The notes below the pieces were generated by a model, which did not search any database, was not told where the DNA came from, and saw only the letters and a program-made list of their open reading frames with translations. The translations under genes and the position numbers were made by a program. 64,000 bases of DNA from Rubrivivax albus (GTDB taxonomy: Bacteria; Pseudomonadota; Gammaproteobacteria; Burkholderiales; Burkholderiaceae_C): the NCBI RefSeq assembly GCF_004016515.1, contig NZ_SACT01000008.1:207363-271362 (forward strand). The letters run 5' to 3'. Positions 9,073 through 17,820 of this stretch are shown piece after piece; position 1 is the stretch's first letter; each line of letters starts with the position of its first letter.

Positions 9073-9255
9073 TCAGTTGTCGGCCTTGGTCTTCAGGACC
9101 TTGCGGCCGCGGTAGAAGCCGGTTGGGCTGATGTGGTGACGCAGGTGCGTCTCGCCCGTGGTGGACTCCACCGCAGTGCCCGGCACGGACAGGGCGTTGT
9201 GCGAGCGGTGCATGCCACGCTTCGAGGGCGACTTCTTGTTCTGCTGAACGGCCAT
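9073..9255 (-). CDS. rpmF: 50S ribosomal protein L32
   Basis: A 60-residue basic ribosomal protein beginning MAVQQNKKSPSKRGMHRSHN, with the family C-terminal stretch ISPTGFYRGRKVL. No zinc-binding Cys pairs are present, as in the Cys-less proteobacterial form. The start codon is preceded by AGGAGA at good spacing. About 170 bases without a gene separate it from the DUF177 gene upstream; I see no clear promoter or hairpin in that stretch. Confidence 0.97.
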   Translation of the reverse strand: MAVQQNKKSPSKRGMHRSHNALSVPGTAVESTTGETHLRHHISPTGFYRGRKVLKTKADN

Positions 9256-9423
9256 GAAATTCTCCTGGGGTGCCCGGCTGCCAGCGCCACCTATCTCTTG
9301 GACCCCGGGTACGTGGGGAACACTGAAGAAGACAGCACCGCTGAGAGGCGGCTAAGCGGGGAGGTCGGCGTTCCCGGCAAAGCCGGCCGCCAGACGGAAA
9401 GCCCGCGAGTGTAGCACAGGCCG

Positions 9424-9975
9424 TCAGGGTTTCTGCTGTTTCAAGGCGGCCAGCGCGGCGAAGGGGTGCGCCGCCGGCGCCTCGTCTAGCTCGTCGGCCG
9501 GGTGTGGCAGGGGCTCGGGGCAGGCCTCGTGCATCGGTACAAGGGGCAGGGCCAGGATCAGCTCGTCCTCCAGCAGCGGCAGCAGGTCGAGCCGGCCGCG
9601 GGGCGGCAGCGCCAGCACGTCCTCGTCGTCGGCGGCCCCGTCCAGCCGCTCGGCCTCGGCCTCGTCGGCCACGAAGCGGAAGCTGCGCTGCACGCCGATC
9701 ACCTCGTCCACCGGCTGCAGGCAGCGCTGGCAGGTCAGGCGGACGGTGGCCTGCGCGTCAAGGTGCAACCAGGGATCAGCGCGACCGCCGGCCACGCTGC
9801 GGCGCTCGAAGGCCAGCGACCAGCGCACGGCGCCATCGCCCGCCGGCGCCGCGTCGGCCGTCAGGCGATCCAGGTCGGTCAGCGGCGTGCGCCCTTCCAG
9901 TTCGGCCGCATCGTCGGCCAGGCGTTGCAGGTCGAGACGGCGCAGATCAGGTTGGCCGTCATGGGGCTTGTTCAT
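9424..9975 (-). CDS. DUF177/YceD-family protein
   Basis: A 183-residue protein of the YceD family, which in many bacteria is encoded just before rpmF and has been linked to 23S rRNA accumulation. The family centre is visible: RLTCQRCLQPV near residue 90 followed by an acidic block (about 112-125) and a leucine-rich region. The start is taken as ATG 9975 (MNKPHDG); a longer upstream opening crosses the divergent maf gene and is rejected. A TACACT hexamer lies at 9983-9988 on this strand, close to the start, and could be a -10 box. Confidence 0.88.
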   Translation of the reverse strand: MNKPHDGQPDLRRLDLQRLADDAAELEGRTPLTDLDRLTADAAPAGDGAVRWSLAFERRSVAGGRADPWLHLDAQATVRLTCQRCLQPVDEVIGVQRSFRFVADEAEAERLDGAADDEDVLALPPRGRLDLLPLLEDELILALPLVPMHEACPEPLPHPADELDEAPAAHPFAALAALKQQKP

Positions 9976-10007
9976 CCCGGTCAGTGTAGTCCGCGACAAT
10001 CCGGGCC

Positions 10008-10607
10008 ATGCCCTCGATGCCCCCGCTGATTCTCGGGTCGACCTCGCGCTACCGGCGCGAATTGCTGGCCCGATTGCGGCTGCCGTTCGACGTCGCCGCG
10101 CCGGCGGTGGACGAGACGCCGCAGCCCGGCGAGTTGCCTGCCGACCTGGCAATGCGGCTGGCACTGGCCAAGGGGCGCGAGGTGGCCGCGCGACACCCCG
10201 ACGCCGTGGTCATCGGCGCAGACCAGGTCTGTGACCTCGACGGCGAGCCGATCGGCAAGCCCGGCACGCACGCACGTGCTGTCGACCAGCTGACCCGGCT
10301 GTCGGGCCGTACGGCCGTGTTCCAGACCGCGTTGGCCGTGCTGCGCCCGGCCACTGGTTTCGAGCGTGCGCTGCTGGCGCCGGTGCGGGTCCAGTTCCGT
10401 GTGCTGTCGGCAGCCGAGATCGAGCACTACCTGCGCCTGGAGCAGCCCTACGACTGCGCCGGCAGCGCCAAGTGCGAGACCCTGGGCATCGCGCTGCTGA
10501 AGGCCATCCACAGCGACGACCCGACGGCGCTGGTGGGTCTGCCGCTGATCCGCACCGCCGCGCTGCTGCGCGAAGCCGGCATCGACCCCTTGCAGCCCGC
10601 ACCGTGA
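10008..10607 (+). CDS. Maf-family nucleotide pyrophosphatase (YceF-like, 7-methyl-GTP type)
   Basis: House-cleaning pyrophosphatase removing non-canonical nucleotides. The 199-residue protein starts with LILGSTSRYRRELLARL, then VDET at about 36 and GADQV near 70. The segment YDCAGSAKCETLG near 149 matches the YceF subgroup, which acts on 7-methyl-GTP, rather than the YhdE subgroup. The start is ATG 10008; a second in-frame Met is at codon 4. It is divergent from the DUF177 gene and overlaps the next gene by 4 bases (GTGA). Confidence 0.93.
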   Translation: MPSMPPLILGSTSRYRRELLARLRLPFDVAAPAVDETPQPGELPADLAMRLALAKGREVAARHPDAVVIGADQVCDLDGEPIGKPGTHARAVDQLTRLSGRTAVFQTALAVLRPATGFERALLAPVRVQFRVLSAAEIEHYLRLEQPYDCAGSAKCETLGIALLKAIHSDDPTALVGLPLIRTAALLREAGIDPLQPAP

Positions 10608-11362
10608 GCCGCGGCACGCTGTTCCTGGTGCCCAACACGCTGGACCTGGGGCTGCCGCCAGCACCGGTGGACGACGTGCTGCCTGCGGTCGTGTTGCGCA
10701 CCGCCGCGCGTCTGCACCATTGGGCGGCCGAGGACGCGAAGACGGCACGCGCGTTCCTCAAGCGCGTGGACGCGCTGGTGCCGCTGGCGGCCCCGCTGCA
10801 GCAGTTGTCGATCGTCGAGCTGCCACGCCCGCGCAAGGGCAGCCGCGAACCTGTGCCGGGCGCCGCCTGGCAGGCCCTGCTGGCGCCGGCGCTGGCCGGC
10901 GAGGACATCGGTCTGATCTCCGAGGCCGGCCTGCCGGCCATCGCCGACCCGGGGGCCGCACTGGTGGCGGCAGCGCACGCGGCCGGCGTGCCGGTGCACC
11001 CCCTGGTGGGGCCGAGTGCGCTGATGCTGGCGCTGGCCGCCAGCGGCCTGGAGGGCCAGAGTTTTGCCTTCGTCGGCTATCCGCCGCAGGATCCGACGGC
11101 GCGAGCGGCCAGGCTGCGCGAACTGGAGGCGCTGTCGCGTCGCCATCGGCAGACGCAGCTGATGATCGAGACGCCCTACCGCAACGAGGCCCTGCTGCAG
11201 GCGCTGCTGGAGGTGCTGGCCCCGGAGACCTGGCTGTCGGTGAGCGCCGGGCTGACCACGGCGGCGGCGTTCACCCGCAGTGCGGCAGTGTCGGCCTGGC
11301 GCCAGGCGCCGTCGACGCTGCCGCTGCGGGTGCCGGCGGTCTTCGCGCTGCTGGCGCGCTGA
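10604..11362 (+). CDS. SAM-dependent methyltransferase, tetrapyrrole-methylase fold
   Basis: A 252-residue protein related to RsmI and the CbiF/CobA methyltransferase fold. Visible parts are TLFLVPNTL at the N-terminus, GLISEAGLPAIADPGAALV near 104-122 (the family's DPG motif), and VGPSALMLALAASGL. It is too diverged from RsmI to name. The GTG start at 10604 overlaps the maf stop, so the pair is translationally coupled. Substrate unknown, perhaps rRNA. Confidence 0.85.
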   Translation: MSRGTLFLVPNTLDLGLPPAPVDDVLPAVVLRTAARLHHWAAEDAKTARAFLKRVDALVPLAAPLQQLSIVELPRPRKGSREPVPGAAWQALLAPALAGEDIGLISEAGLPAIADPGAALVAAAHAAGVPVHPLVGPSALMLALAASGLEGQSFAFVGYPPQDPTARAARLRELEALSRRHRQTQLMIETPYRNEALLQALLEVLAPETWLSVSAGLTTAAAFTRSAAVSAWRQAPSTLPLRVPAVFALLAR

Positions 11363-11371
11363 TCTGCGGGC

Positions 11372-12310
11372 TCAGAAGGCTAGGTGGGGCAGTTCGGCCC
11401 GGCGCGGCAGGTCCGCCCCCCGCCGGCTGCAGGTGATGGCCGCGGCGTCGGCAGCAAAGCCCAGCCAGGTGCGCAGTGCCTCGGGCGACAGGGTCTGCAG
11501 CGCCCCGGGCCGCAGGCGGCCGGTCTCGGCCAGGCCGGTCAGCAGCGCCGCCTGGAAGGTGTCGCCGGCCCCTACGGTGTCGGCCACGGCGACGGCTCGG
11601 CCGGGCACGTCGGCGCGCCCGGCGGGCGTCCAGGCGGTGGCACCCCGGGCACCGCGGGTGAGCACCACGGCCTCGACGCCGGCGGCCAGCCACTCGCGCA
11701 CCAGCGCGCCCTCGTCCGCCTCGGGAAACAGTCGGTCCAGGTCCTCGTCGCTGATCTTCAGCAGCTGCGTGCGCGGCAGCATCCAGGCCAGCGTGGCGCG
11801 CCAGCGATCGACATCCGGTTCCACGTTGAGGCGGATGTTGGGGTCGTAGGCCACCAGCGCCCGGCCCTGCACGCGTTCGACCAGTGCACGCTGCGTGGCC
11901 GCCACCGGCTCCACCACCATCGCGTAGGAGCCGACATGCACCGCCTGCACCTCCGCCGGCACGGTATCGAGGGCCGACATCGGCAGCAGGCGGTCGGCAC
12001 AGCCCTGGCCGTAGAAGGCGTACGACGGCACGCCCTGCGCGTCCAGGCCCACGAGGCCGAGGGTGGTGGGTGCATCGATGCGCGGCGCGCAGGCCAGGCT
12101 GACGCCCTCCTCGGCCAGTGCGCGGGCGAGACGGTCGCCCAGGAAGCCGGTGGACAGCGCACCGAAGAAGGCCACCGGCTGCCCCAGCCGCGCCAGGCCA
12201 CTGGCCACGTTCAGCGGCGAGCCGCCGATGCGGGCGTCCAGCAGCATGCCGGTGGGCGTGTCGGTGGTGGCGAAGACATCCATCAGCGCTTCGCCGCAGA
12301 CGATGAACAC
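11372..12310 (-). CDS. PfkB-family carbohydrate kinase, probable fructokinase
   Basis: ATP-dependent sugar kinase of the ribokinase fold, 312 residues. It starts at GTG 12310 with VFIVCGEALMDVF after a GAGGA ribosome-binding site. The sugar-side motif is GGSPLNVASGLARLG near 34 and the catalytic anion-hole motif is TVGAGDTFQAALL near 255. The closest family pattern is fructokinase, but substrate cannot be read from motifs alone. It converges with the methyltransferase gene 9 bases away. It may provide fructose-6-phosphate towards GDP-sugar synthesis; that is inference. Confidence 0.88.
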   Translation of the reverse strand: MFIVCGEALMDVFATTDTPTGMLLDARIGGSPLNVASGLARLGQPVAFFGALSTGFLGDRLARALAEEGVSLACAPRIDAPTTLGLVGLDAQGVPSYAFYGQGCADRLLPMSALDTVPAEVQAVHVGSYAMVVEPVAATQRALVERVQGRALVAYDPNIRLNVEPDVDRWRATLAWMLPRTQLLKISDEDLDRLFPEADEGALVREWLAAGVEAVVLTRGARGATAWTPAGRADVPGRAVAVADTVGAGDTFQAALLTGLAETGRLRPGALQTLSPEALRTWLGFAADAAAITCSRRGADLPRRAELPHLAF

Positions 12311-12411
12311 GTGCTGTCCTCTCTCGGAACGGTCAAGGAAGCGCGATGATGGCCCGCGCCCGCCAGGAGCGCCTGAGGGTTTCACATCAGGCGCCGGGTG
12401 GCGCCAGCCAC

Positions 12412-13917
12412 TCAGCCGTTGCCGCCGAGCAGCGAGGCGACCTTGCGCTTCGGGCGGATGTTGGGCGACTTGCCCGCGCTTGCGGCCGGTGCCGCCGTGG
12501 CGCGCGCGGCCTCCCACGCCGGCGGCTCGTCGCGCTGGGGCGCTTCGTAGGGCTTGTCGAACAGCGGGTCGCCGCGGGAGGCTTCGCTGACCATGCGGCC
12601 CGGTCGCACCGGCGTGTTGCCCTTGGCCAGGCGCACGAACTCGTCGTCGCGCGAGCGGCGCGCGCCGTGGCGCTCACCGCGCTCCACGCGGTCGCTGGGC
12701 TCGTCACGACGGCGGCGCGGGGATTCGTCCAGGTCGAACGGCTCGAGCTCGATCTTCTTCTTGATCAGCTTCTCGATCTCGCCGGTCAGCCGGGTGTCGT
12801 CGCGCGCCACCAGCGTCACGGCCAGGCCCGATGCCCCGGCACGGCCGGTGCGGCCGATGCGGTGCACGTAGTCCTCGGCGTTGAACGGCACGTCGAAGTT
12901 GAAGACCGCCGGCAGGTCGGCGATGTCCAGGCCGCGCGCGGCCACGTCGGTGGCGACCAGCAGGTCCACCTCGCCGGCCTTGAACGCGGCCAGGGCCTTC
13001 AGGCGCTCGTCCTGGCTCTTGTCGCCGTGCAGCGCCTGGGTCTTCAGCCCGTCGCGCTCGAAGGCACGCGCCAGGCGCGCGGCGCCGAGCTTGGAGTTCA
13101 CGAAGACGATGGCCTGGGCCAGTTCGCGGTCGCGCAGGATCTGGCGGATGATGGCGCGCTTGTCGTCGGCATCGGCGCTGTAGAAGCGCTGCTCGACGGT
13201 GGAGGCGGTGGCGTTGGGCCGTGCCACTTCCACCAGCACCGGGTCCTGCAGGTAGCTGGCGGCCAGCTTCTTGATCTCGGGGCTGAAGGTGGCCGAGAAC
13301 AGCAGTGTCTGACGCGCCCTGGGCAGGAACGACAGGATGCGCTGCAGGTCGGGCAGGAAGCCGATGTCGAGCATGCGGTCGGCTTCGTCGAGCACCACGT
13401 ACTCCACCTGGTTCAGGATGGCGTTCTTGGCCTCGATGTGGTCCAGCAAACGGCCCGGAGTGGCGATCAGCACCTCGACCCCGCCCTTGAGCTGCAGCGT
13501 CTGCGGCTTCATGTCGACACCGCCGAACACCACCGCCGAGCGCAGCTTGGTGTGCTGCGCGTAGTTCTTGACGTTGACCGCCACCTGGTCCGCCAGTTCA
13601 CGCGTGGGCGCCAGCACCAGGGCACGCACCGGATGGCGCGCTGGCGACATGCTGGCGTTCTCGTGCTTGAGCATGCGCTGCAGCAACGGGATCGTGAAAG
13701 CCGCCGTCTTGCCGGTGCCGGTCTGGGCGGCGCCCATCACGTCACGGCCGGCCAGCACGATGGGGATCGCCTTGGCCTGGATGGGCGTCATGGCCGTGTA
13801 GCCGGAATCGGCCACGGCCTTCAGGAGCTTGGGGTCGAGCGGGAGGGTGTCGAAGCGCGGCGCGGGAGCGGCCGGGGGTGACCCGGCTTCGGCGCCGACC
13901 GCAGGGGTGTCGGTCAT
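12412..13917 (-). CDS. rhlE: DEAD-box RNA helicase, RhlE type
   Basis: ATP-dependent RNA helicase, 501 residues. It has the Q-motif (FDTLPLDPKLLKAVADSGYT region), AQTGTGKTAAF, VLDEADRML (DEAD), SAT (FSATFSPE), and HRIGRTGRAG. After about residue 380 there is a basic, low-complexity tail rich in Arg, Asp and Pro, typical of RhlE proteins. The tail ends with RPKRKVASLLGGNG. It overlaps the upstream glycosyltransferase gene by 4 bases (ATGA), an unusual partner for a helicase. Confidence 0.93.
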   Translation of the reverse strand: MTDTPAVGAEAGSPPAAPAPRFDTLPLDPKLLKAVADSGYTAMTPIQAKAIPIVLAGRDVMGAAQTGTGKTAAFTIPLLQRMLKHENASMSPARHPVRALVLAPTRELADQVAVNVKNYAQHTKLRSAVVFGGVDMKPQTLQLKGGVEVLIATPGRLLDHIEAKNAILNQVEYVVLDEADRMLDIGFLPDLQRILSFLPRARQTLLFSATFSPEIKKLAASYLQDPVLVEVARPNATASTVEQRFYSADADDKRAIIRQILRDRELAQAIVFVNSKLGAARLARAFERDGLKTQALHGDKSQDERLKALAAFKAGEVDLLVATDVAARGLDIADLPAVFNFDVPFNAEDYVHRIGRTGRAGASGLAVTLVARDDTRLTGEIEKLIKKKIELEPFDLDESPRRRRDEPSDRVERGERHGARRSRDDEFVRLAKGNTPVRPGRMVSEASRGDPLFDKPYEAPQRDEPPAWEAARATAAPAASAGKSPNIRPKRKVASLLGGNG

Positions 13918-15116
13918 GTCTCCGGATTATCCCTCGCATCGGCCGGTCGCGTGTCCAGCGGCACGGGGCGCGAGCTGAAGAGACGCAGCACACGGGGTGA
14001 CCTGAAACGCACGATGCGCCAGTAAAGCGCCACGTAAGTCACCGCAAACATGGCCAGAAAGCTTGCCACCGCCGCGGTGTTGTCCCAAAACAACGCCGCA
14101 GGCACGATGGAGACCATGCACAGCGCCCACAGCACGGGTGAGGTACGCGCATTGCGTCGTGTGAGGGCCTTCGCGCTGCGGTCACCCACCGCCCAGCCCA
14201 TCACCCGGCGATAAACCAAGGAATGCAGGTGGATGCCATCGGGCATGTGCGCGGGGCGTTGGCGCAGCACGCCACGCCGGTAGATGGAGAACAGCGTCTC
14301 GAACGCCGGATAAATACAGACCAGCAACGGGAAGAGCGGCGAGACTTCCGGATTGCGGCCAATGAGCAGGATGCCGAGTTCAGCCACCACGAAGCCCAGG
14401 AAGTAGGCCCCGCCGTCACCCAAGAAGATCAGCCCCGAGGGATAGTTCCAGAGGAAGAAGCCCAGCACCGCGCCGATCCCCGCCAGCGCCATGGCGCCGA
14501 CCAGCGTGTCGCCAACCTGGAACGCCACATAGGCGATGGCCGCCAGCATCAGCATCACGCACATCGACGCCAGGCCATTGAAACCGTCGATGATGTTGAT
14601 GGCGTTGGCGATGCCTGCCACGGTGAACACCGTGAGCGCGAGCGAACCCATGGTGAAGGTGACCAGCCAATCCAAGCCAGGAATGGTGGTGTAGCGCAGG
14701 CCGGCGTCGACCCAGTGAAACGCGAGCACGGCCGACAGCGTCGTCGCCACGAGCCGCCCTCGCGGCGTCACCGCCTCGGTGCAATCCTGGATGAACCCGG
14801 CCAGAAAGGCGGGCAGTGCACTGGCCAGCAACAGCGATGGCAGGCTGGGTGAACCGCCGTGCCAGACATGCCAACCCAACCACGCCAGCAGTCCTAAAAA
14901 AACCCCCAGCCCACCGATGCGCGGCACGGGCACCGTGTGAACCTTCTGCGGCTTGGAAAAATCCCGATCCCCTGTGTGCGCGGTGTGCAGGCTTGCCGAG
15001 CGCACCAGCAGCAGGGTCACCAACGCGGCGAAGGCAAAGGCGATGAGGAGGCCTGACACGCCGGGGATTCTAGGAGGCCACACCGCCGCCAGGTCGGGCT
15101 CGACCGGCGGTGTCAC
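13914..15116 (-). CDS. WecA/MraY-family undecaprenyl-phosphate phosphoglycosyl transferase
   Basis: Polytopic membrane enzyme of 400 residues that should load a sugar-1-phosphate on a lipid carrier. Family motifs in order: KPQKVHTVPVPRIGG near 56-70, NAINIIDGFNGLA near 175-187, LGDGGAYFLGF near 240, and HLHSLVYRR near 299. About ten membrane segments are predicted by eye. The usual Asp-Asp pair in the first cytosolic loop reads Gln-Asp here (GFIQDCTEAV). Start 15116 is the longest option; a GTG at 15059 would place a TAGAAT hexamer just upstream. Being divergent from the exporter genes, it is the likely initiating transferase for that polysaccharide. Confidence 0.88.
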   Translation of the reverse strand: MTPPVEPDLAAVWPPRIPGVSGLLIAFAFAALVTLLLVRSASLHTAHTGDRDFSKPQKVHTVPVPRIGGLGVFLGLLAWLGWHVWHGGSPSLPSLLLASALPAFLAGFIQDCTEAVTPRGRLVATTLSAVLAFHWVDAGLRYTTIPGLDWLVTFTMGSLALTVFTVAGIANAINIIDGFNGLASMCVMLMLAAIAYVAFQVGDTLVGAMALAGIGAVLGFFLWNYPSGLIFLGDGGAYFLGFVVAELGILLIGRNPEVSPLFPLLVCIYPAFETLFSIYRRGVLRQRPAHMPDGIHLHSLVYRRVMGWAVGDRSAKALTRRNARTSPVLWALCMVSIVPAALFWDNTAAVASFLAMFAVTYVALYWRIVRFRSPRVLRLFSSRPVPLDTRPADARDNPET

Positions 15117-15216
15117 GTGGGCTGGCTAGAATCGGCCGCGGCTGTTGGGTCGGCCCGCCGCTGCGGTCCGGTGCCGAGTGCCCCGACCGCCTGACCGGCC
15201 CCGCGCCGGACTTGCC
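15117..15216. promoter_or_regulatory. Divergent intergenic region between phosphoglycosyl transferase and capsule exporter
   Basis: 100 bases separating the leftward transferase from the rightward exporter cluster. A TAGAAT hexamer at 15127-15132 on the plus strand could be a -10 box for the exporter run, about 85 bases ahead of its first start. No good -35 at 16-18 bases is visible. On the minus strand TAGAAT at 15067-15072 lies inside the annotated transferase start region and favours the shorter start at 15059. Promoter calls are by eye only. Confidence 0.35.
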
Positions 15217-16038
15217 ATGACCACCCCCCTTCCGCAATTGCCTCCGGCCGGCCGGCCCGCCGCGCGCTCCCCATGGGACGTTCAGCGCGGGGTGCTGTTC
15301 GCCCTGCTGCTGCGCGAGATGAAGGCCAGGGTGGGCGGGCAATGGGTCGGCGCCGTATGGACGCTGATGGAACCGCTGATGCACACGCTGGTGACGCTCA
15401 CCATCTATGCAGGCATCCGCGGACGCGTCATGCCCGGGGCCGAGTTCCCCGTGTTCCTCGCAACTGGGCTGCTCCCGTTCTTTCTCTTCCAGCACATCGC
15501 CACCCGGTTGATGGACGGCATCGATGCCAACCGCGGGCTCTTTGCCTACCGCCAGGTGACCCCGTTCGACACCCTGGTGTCACGGACCGCGGTCGAGGCG
15601 ATCATGAACATGCTCGTCTACATCGTGACGCTGGGCCTGCTGGGCTGGCTGGGATACCACGTGTGGCCCGTGGCCCCGCTGGAGATGATCGGCGTGCAAT
15701 TGCTGATGATCCTGCTGGGATTCGGCTATGGCATGTTCGCCGCTGTCGTCAGTCACGAGCGGCCGCGTCTGCGATCTTTCATCCGCATCTCGATGATGCC
15801 GCTGTACTTCGCCAGCGGCATCCTGTTCCCCATTCACTACGCCCCGCCAGACCTGCTGCACTGGCTGCTCTACAACCCGCTGTTGCACCTGATCGAACTG
15901 TCGAGACACGCCTTCATGCCGGACTACTGGACACCCGCCGGCATCAACCTGCGCTACCCGGTGATGTTCTCGCTGACGCTCTGCGCCCTGGCTTTGCTGA
16001 GCTACCGGGCAGATCGCTGGCGCCTCGTCACCACCTGA
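15217..16038 (+). CDS. Polysaccharide ABC exporter permease (KpsM-like)
   Basis: ABC-2 type membrane subunit of a capsule-type exporter, 273 residues with six predicted membrane segments after an amphipathic N-terminus (LLREMKARVGGQWVGAVWTL, about 33-52). Such proteins move lipid-linked polysaccharide across the inner membrane with a KpsT-type ATPase. The start at ATG 15217 (MTTPLPQ) is preferred to an upstream Met that lies too near the promoter region. Next gene begins 4 bases after the stop. No Wzm-specific feature seen. Confidence 0.92.
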   Translation: MTTPLPQLPPAGRPAARSPWDVQRGVLFALLLREMKARVGGQWVGAVWTLMEPLMHTLVTLTIYAGIRGRVMPGAEFPVFLATGLLPFFLFQHIATRLMDGIDANRGLFAYRQVTPFDTLVSRTAVEAIMNMLVYIVTLGLLGWLGYHVWPVAPLEMIGVQLLMILLGFGYGMFAAVVSHERPRLRSFIRISMMPLYFASGILFPIHYAPPDLLHWLLYNPLLHLIELSRHAFMPDYWTPAGINLRYPVMFSLTLCALALLSYRADRWRLVTT

Positions 16039-16042
16039 CGCG

Positions 16043-16711
16043 ATGATCGAACTGCAGTCGCTCACGAAGTCGTACCCGAGCCGGCACGGGCGCCGTTATG
16101 TGTTCCGCGACCTGAGCTTCACCTTTCCAGCCGGTGCCAACATTGGCCTGATCGGGCGCAACGGCGCGGGCAAGTCGACACTGCTGAGGCTGCTCGGCGG
16201 CATCGACCACCCCGATTCGGGCGCCGTCGTCACCGACGCCAGCATCTCCTGGCCGGTGGGCCTCGCGGGCGGCTTCGCGCTCAACCTGACGGCGCGGGAG
16301 AACGTCGAGTTCGTCTGCCGCATCCATGGTGCCTGGGGCCCGCAGCTGCGCGAGAAGGTGCGCTTCGTGCGAGAGTTCGCCGACATTGGCGACTACTTCG
16401 AGCTGCCGATGCGGTCGTTCTCGTCAGGCATGCGGTCACGTGTGGCCTTCGGGTTGAGCATGGCTTTCGAGTTCGACTACTACCTGATCGACGAGGTCAT
16501 GGCCGTTGGCGACGCGCAGTTCAAGAGCCGCAGCAAGGCCATCCTGCAGCAGCGCCTGGCCAGTGCCAACCTCATCATGACGACGCACAGCATGAATGAC
16601 GTGCGCCAGTACTGCGATGTCGTCGTCCACGTGGACGGCGGCCATGTCAACGTCTACGAGGATGTCGAACAAGGCATCCGCGCCTACCAGGGCGAACCCG
16701 CCACGAAATGA
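16043..16711 (+). CDS. Polysaccharide ABC exporter ATPase (KpsT-like)
   Basis: A 222-residue nucleotide-binding subunit with Walker A GRNGAGKST near 39, signature SFSSGMRSRVAF near 126-137, Walker B YYLIDEVMAVGD near 147, and switch His in TTHSMNDV. It is the short KpsT/CtrD form, lacking the C-terminal carbohydrate-binding domain of Wzt. It overlaps the next gene by 4 bases. Pairs with the permease directly upstream. Confidence 0.95.
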   Translation: MIELQSLTKSYPSRHGRRYVFRDLSFTFPAGANIGLIGRNGAGKSTLLRLLGGIDHPDSGAVVTDASISWPVGLAGGFALNLTARENVEFVCRIHGAWGPQLREKVRFVREFADIGDYFELPMRSFSSGMRSRVAFGLSMAFEFDYYLIDEVMAVGDAQFKSRSKAILQQRLASANLIMTTHSMNDVRQYCDVVVHVDGGHVNVYEDVEQGIRAYQGEPATK

Positions 16712-17817
16712 ATCGTCTCATCCATCTTTCGGGCCGCACGCTGGCGCTGCTGCTGATCGTCCTGCCGGTCTCGCTGTTTGCGCTCTATCTGGGCCTCGTC
16801 GCACGCGACCGATTCGTCAGCGAGTCGGTGATCTCGGTGCGCCAGGCCAGCAGCAGCGCCGCCAGCGCGATCCCTGGTGCAGCGCTGCTGCTGGCTGGCA
16901 TCAACCCGCCAGCCCATGAAGACACGCTCTACCTGCGGTCCTTCATCCATTCCCAGGCGCTGGCCCTGGAACTCGACCGCACGCTGGGGCTGCGCAAGCA
17001 CTTCGCCGACCTCGGGGCCGACCTGCCGAACCAACTGCCGGCAGATGCCAGCACCGAACAGTTCGTGGCCTACTTCCGCGATCGCGTGGAACTCGGCTTC
17101 GATGACCGCGCAGCATTGCTCACCGTGCGCACCCAGGGCCTCGACCCGGCGTTCGCTCAGCGCTTCAACGCAGCGGTACTCGACGCCAGCGAGCGCTTCG
17201 TCAACGAGACCTCGCACCGCATCGCCCGCGAGCGCCTGAGCTTCGCCGAAGGCGAACTGCAGATCGCGGCCCAGCGGGTCGAAGCCGCTGCGGGTGCCGT
17301 GCTGTCCTTCCAGAGCAAGAACCGCCTGCTCGACCCGGGCCTGCAGACCCAGGCGGCCGGCATGTTGACGGCAGAACTGCAGGCCAACCGCGCCCGGCTG
17401 GAAGCCGAACTGGGCGGGCTGCGCGGCTTCCTCAATGAGGAGGCTTACCAGGTCCAGGCACTGAAAGCGCGCATCGCCGCCGTTGACCGGCAGATCGACG
17501 CCGAACGCCGGCGTGCCACGGCCGAAGACACCAAGGGCAACCGGCTCAACAAGCAAGCCCTTGATTTCGAAGCCCTCAAGCTCAAGGCGGAGTTTGCGCG
17601 CGATGCCTACAAGCTGGCGCTCGCTGCGGTGGAGAACGCCCGCATCGAGGCCCACCAGAAAATCAAGAGCCTGGCCATCGTCGAACCACCGTCGCTGCCG
17701 GAGACGGCTGAATACCCGCTCGTGGCGTACGACATGGGCACGCTGATCGCCATCTGTGTGTTGCTGTTCGCCATCGTCCGGCTGGTGCTGGCCACCATCC
17801 GCGAGCACCAGGACTGA
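16708..17817 (+). CDS. Capsule export inner-membrane protein (KpsE/CtrB-like, PCP family)
   Basis: A 369-residue polysaccharide co-polymerase-type protein. It has one membrane segment near residues 10-30 and another near 338-360, with a long periplasmic helical region between (about 170-310, rich in Ala, Glu, Arg and Leu). Family features include RDRFVSESVISVRQ near 33 and a Pro-containing motif before the second membrane segment (VEPPSLPETAEYPL). It bridges the inner-membrane ABC complex to the outer-membrane channel. Confidence 0.92.
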   Translation: MNRLIHLSGRTLALLLIVLPVSLFALYLGLVARDRFVSESVISVRQASSSAASAIPGAALLLAGINPPAHEDTLYLRSFIHSQALALELDRTLGLRKHFADLGADLPNQLPADASTEQFVAYFRDRVELGFDDRAALLTVRTQGLDPAFAQRFNAAVLDASERFVNETSHRIARERLSFAEGELQIAAQRVEAAAGAVLSFQSKNRLLDPGLQTQAAGMLTAELQANRARLEAELGGLRGFLNEEAYQVQALKARIAAVDRQIDAERRRATAEDTKGNRLNKQALDFEALKLKAEFARDAYKLALAAVENARIEAHQKIKSLAIVEPPSLPETAEYPLVAYDMGTLIAICVLLFAIVRLVLATIREHQD

Positions 17818-17820
17818 CCC

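Noticed and set aside
6823..9414. Plus-strand open frame of 863 codons across fabH and plsX
   Set aside because: Lies opposite two unmistakable enzymes and has His/Arg-rich nonsense composition.
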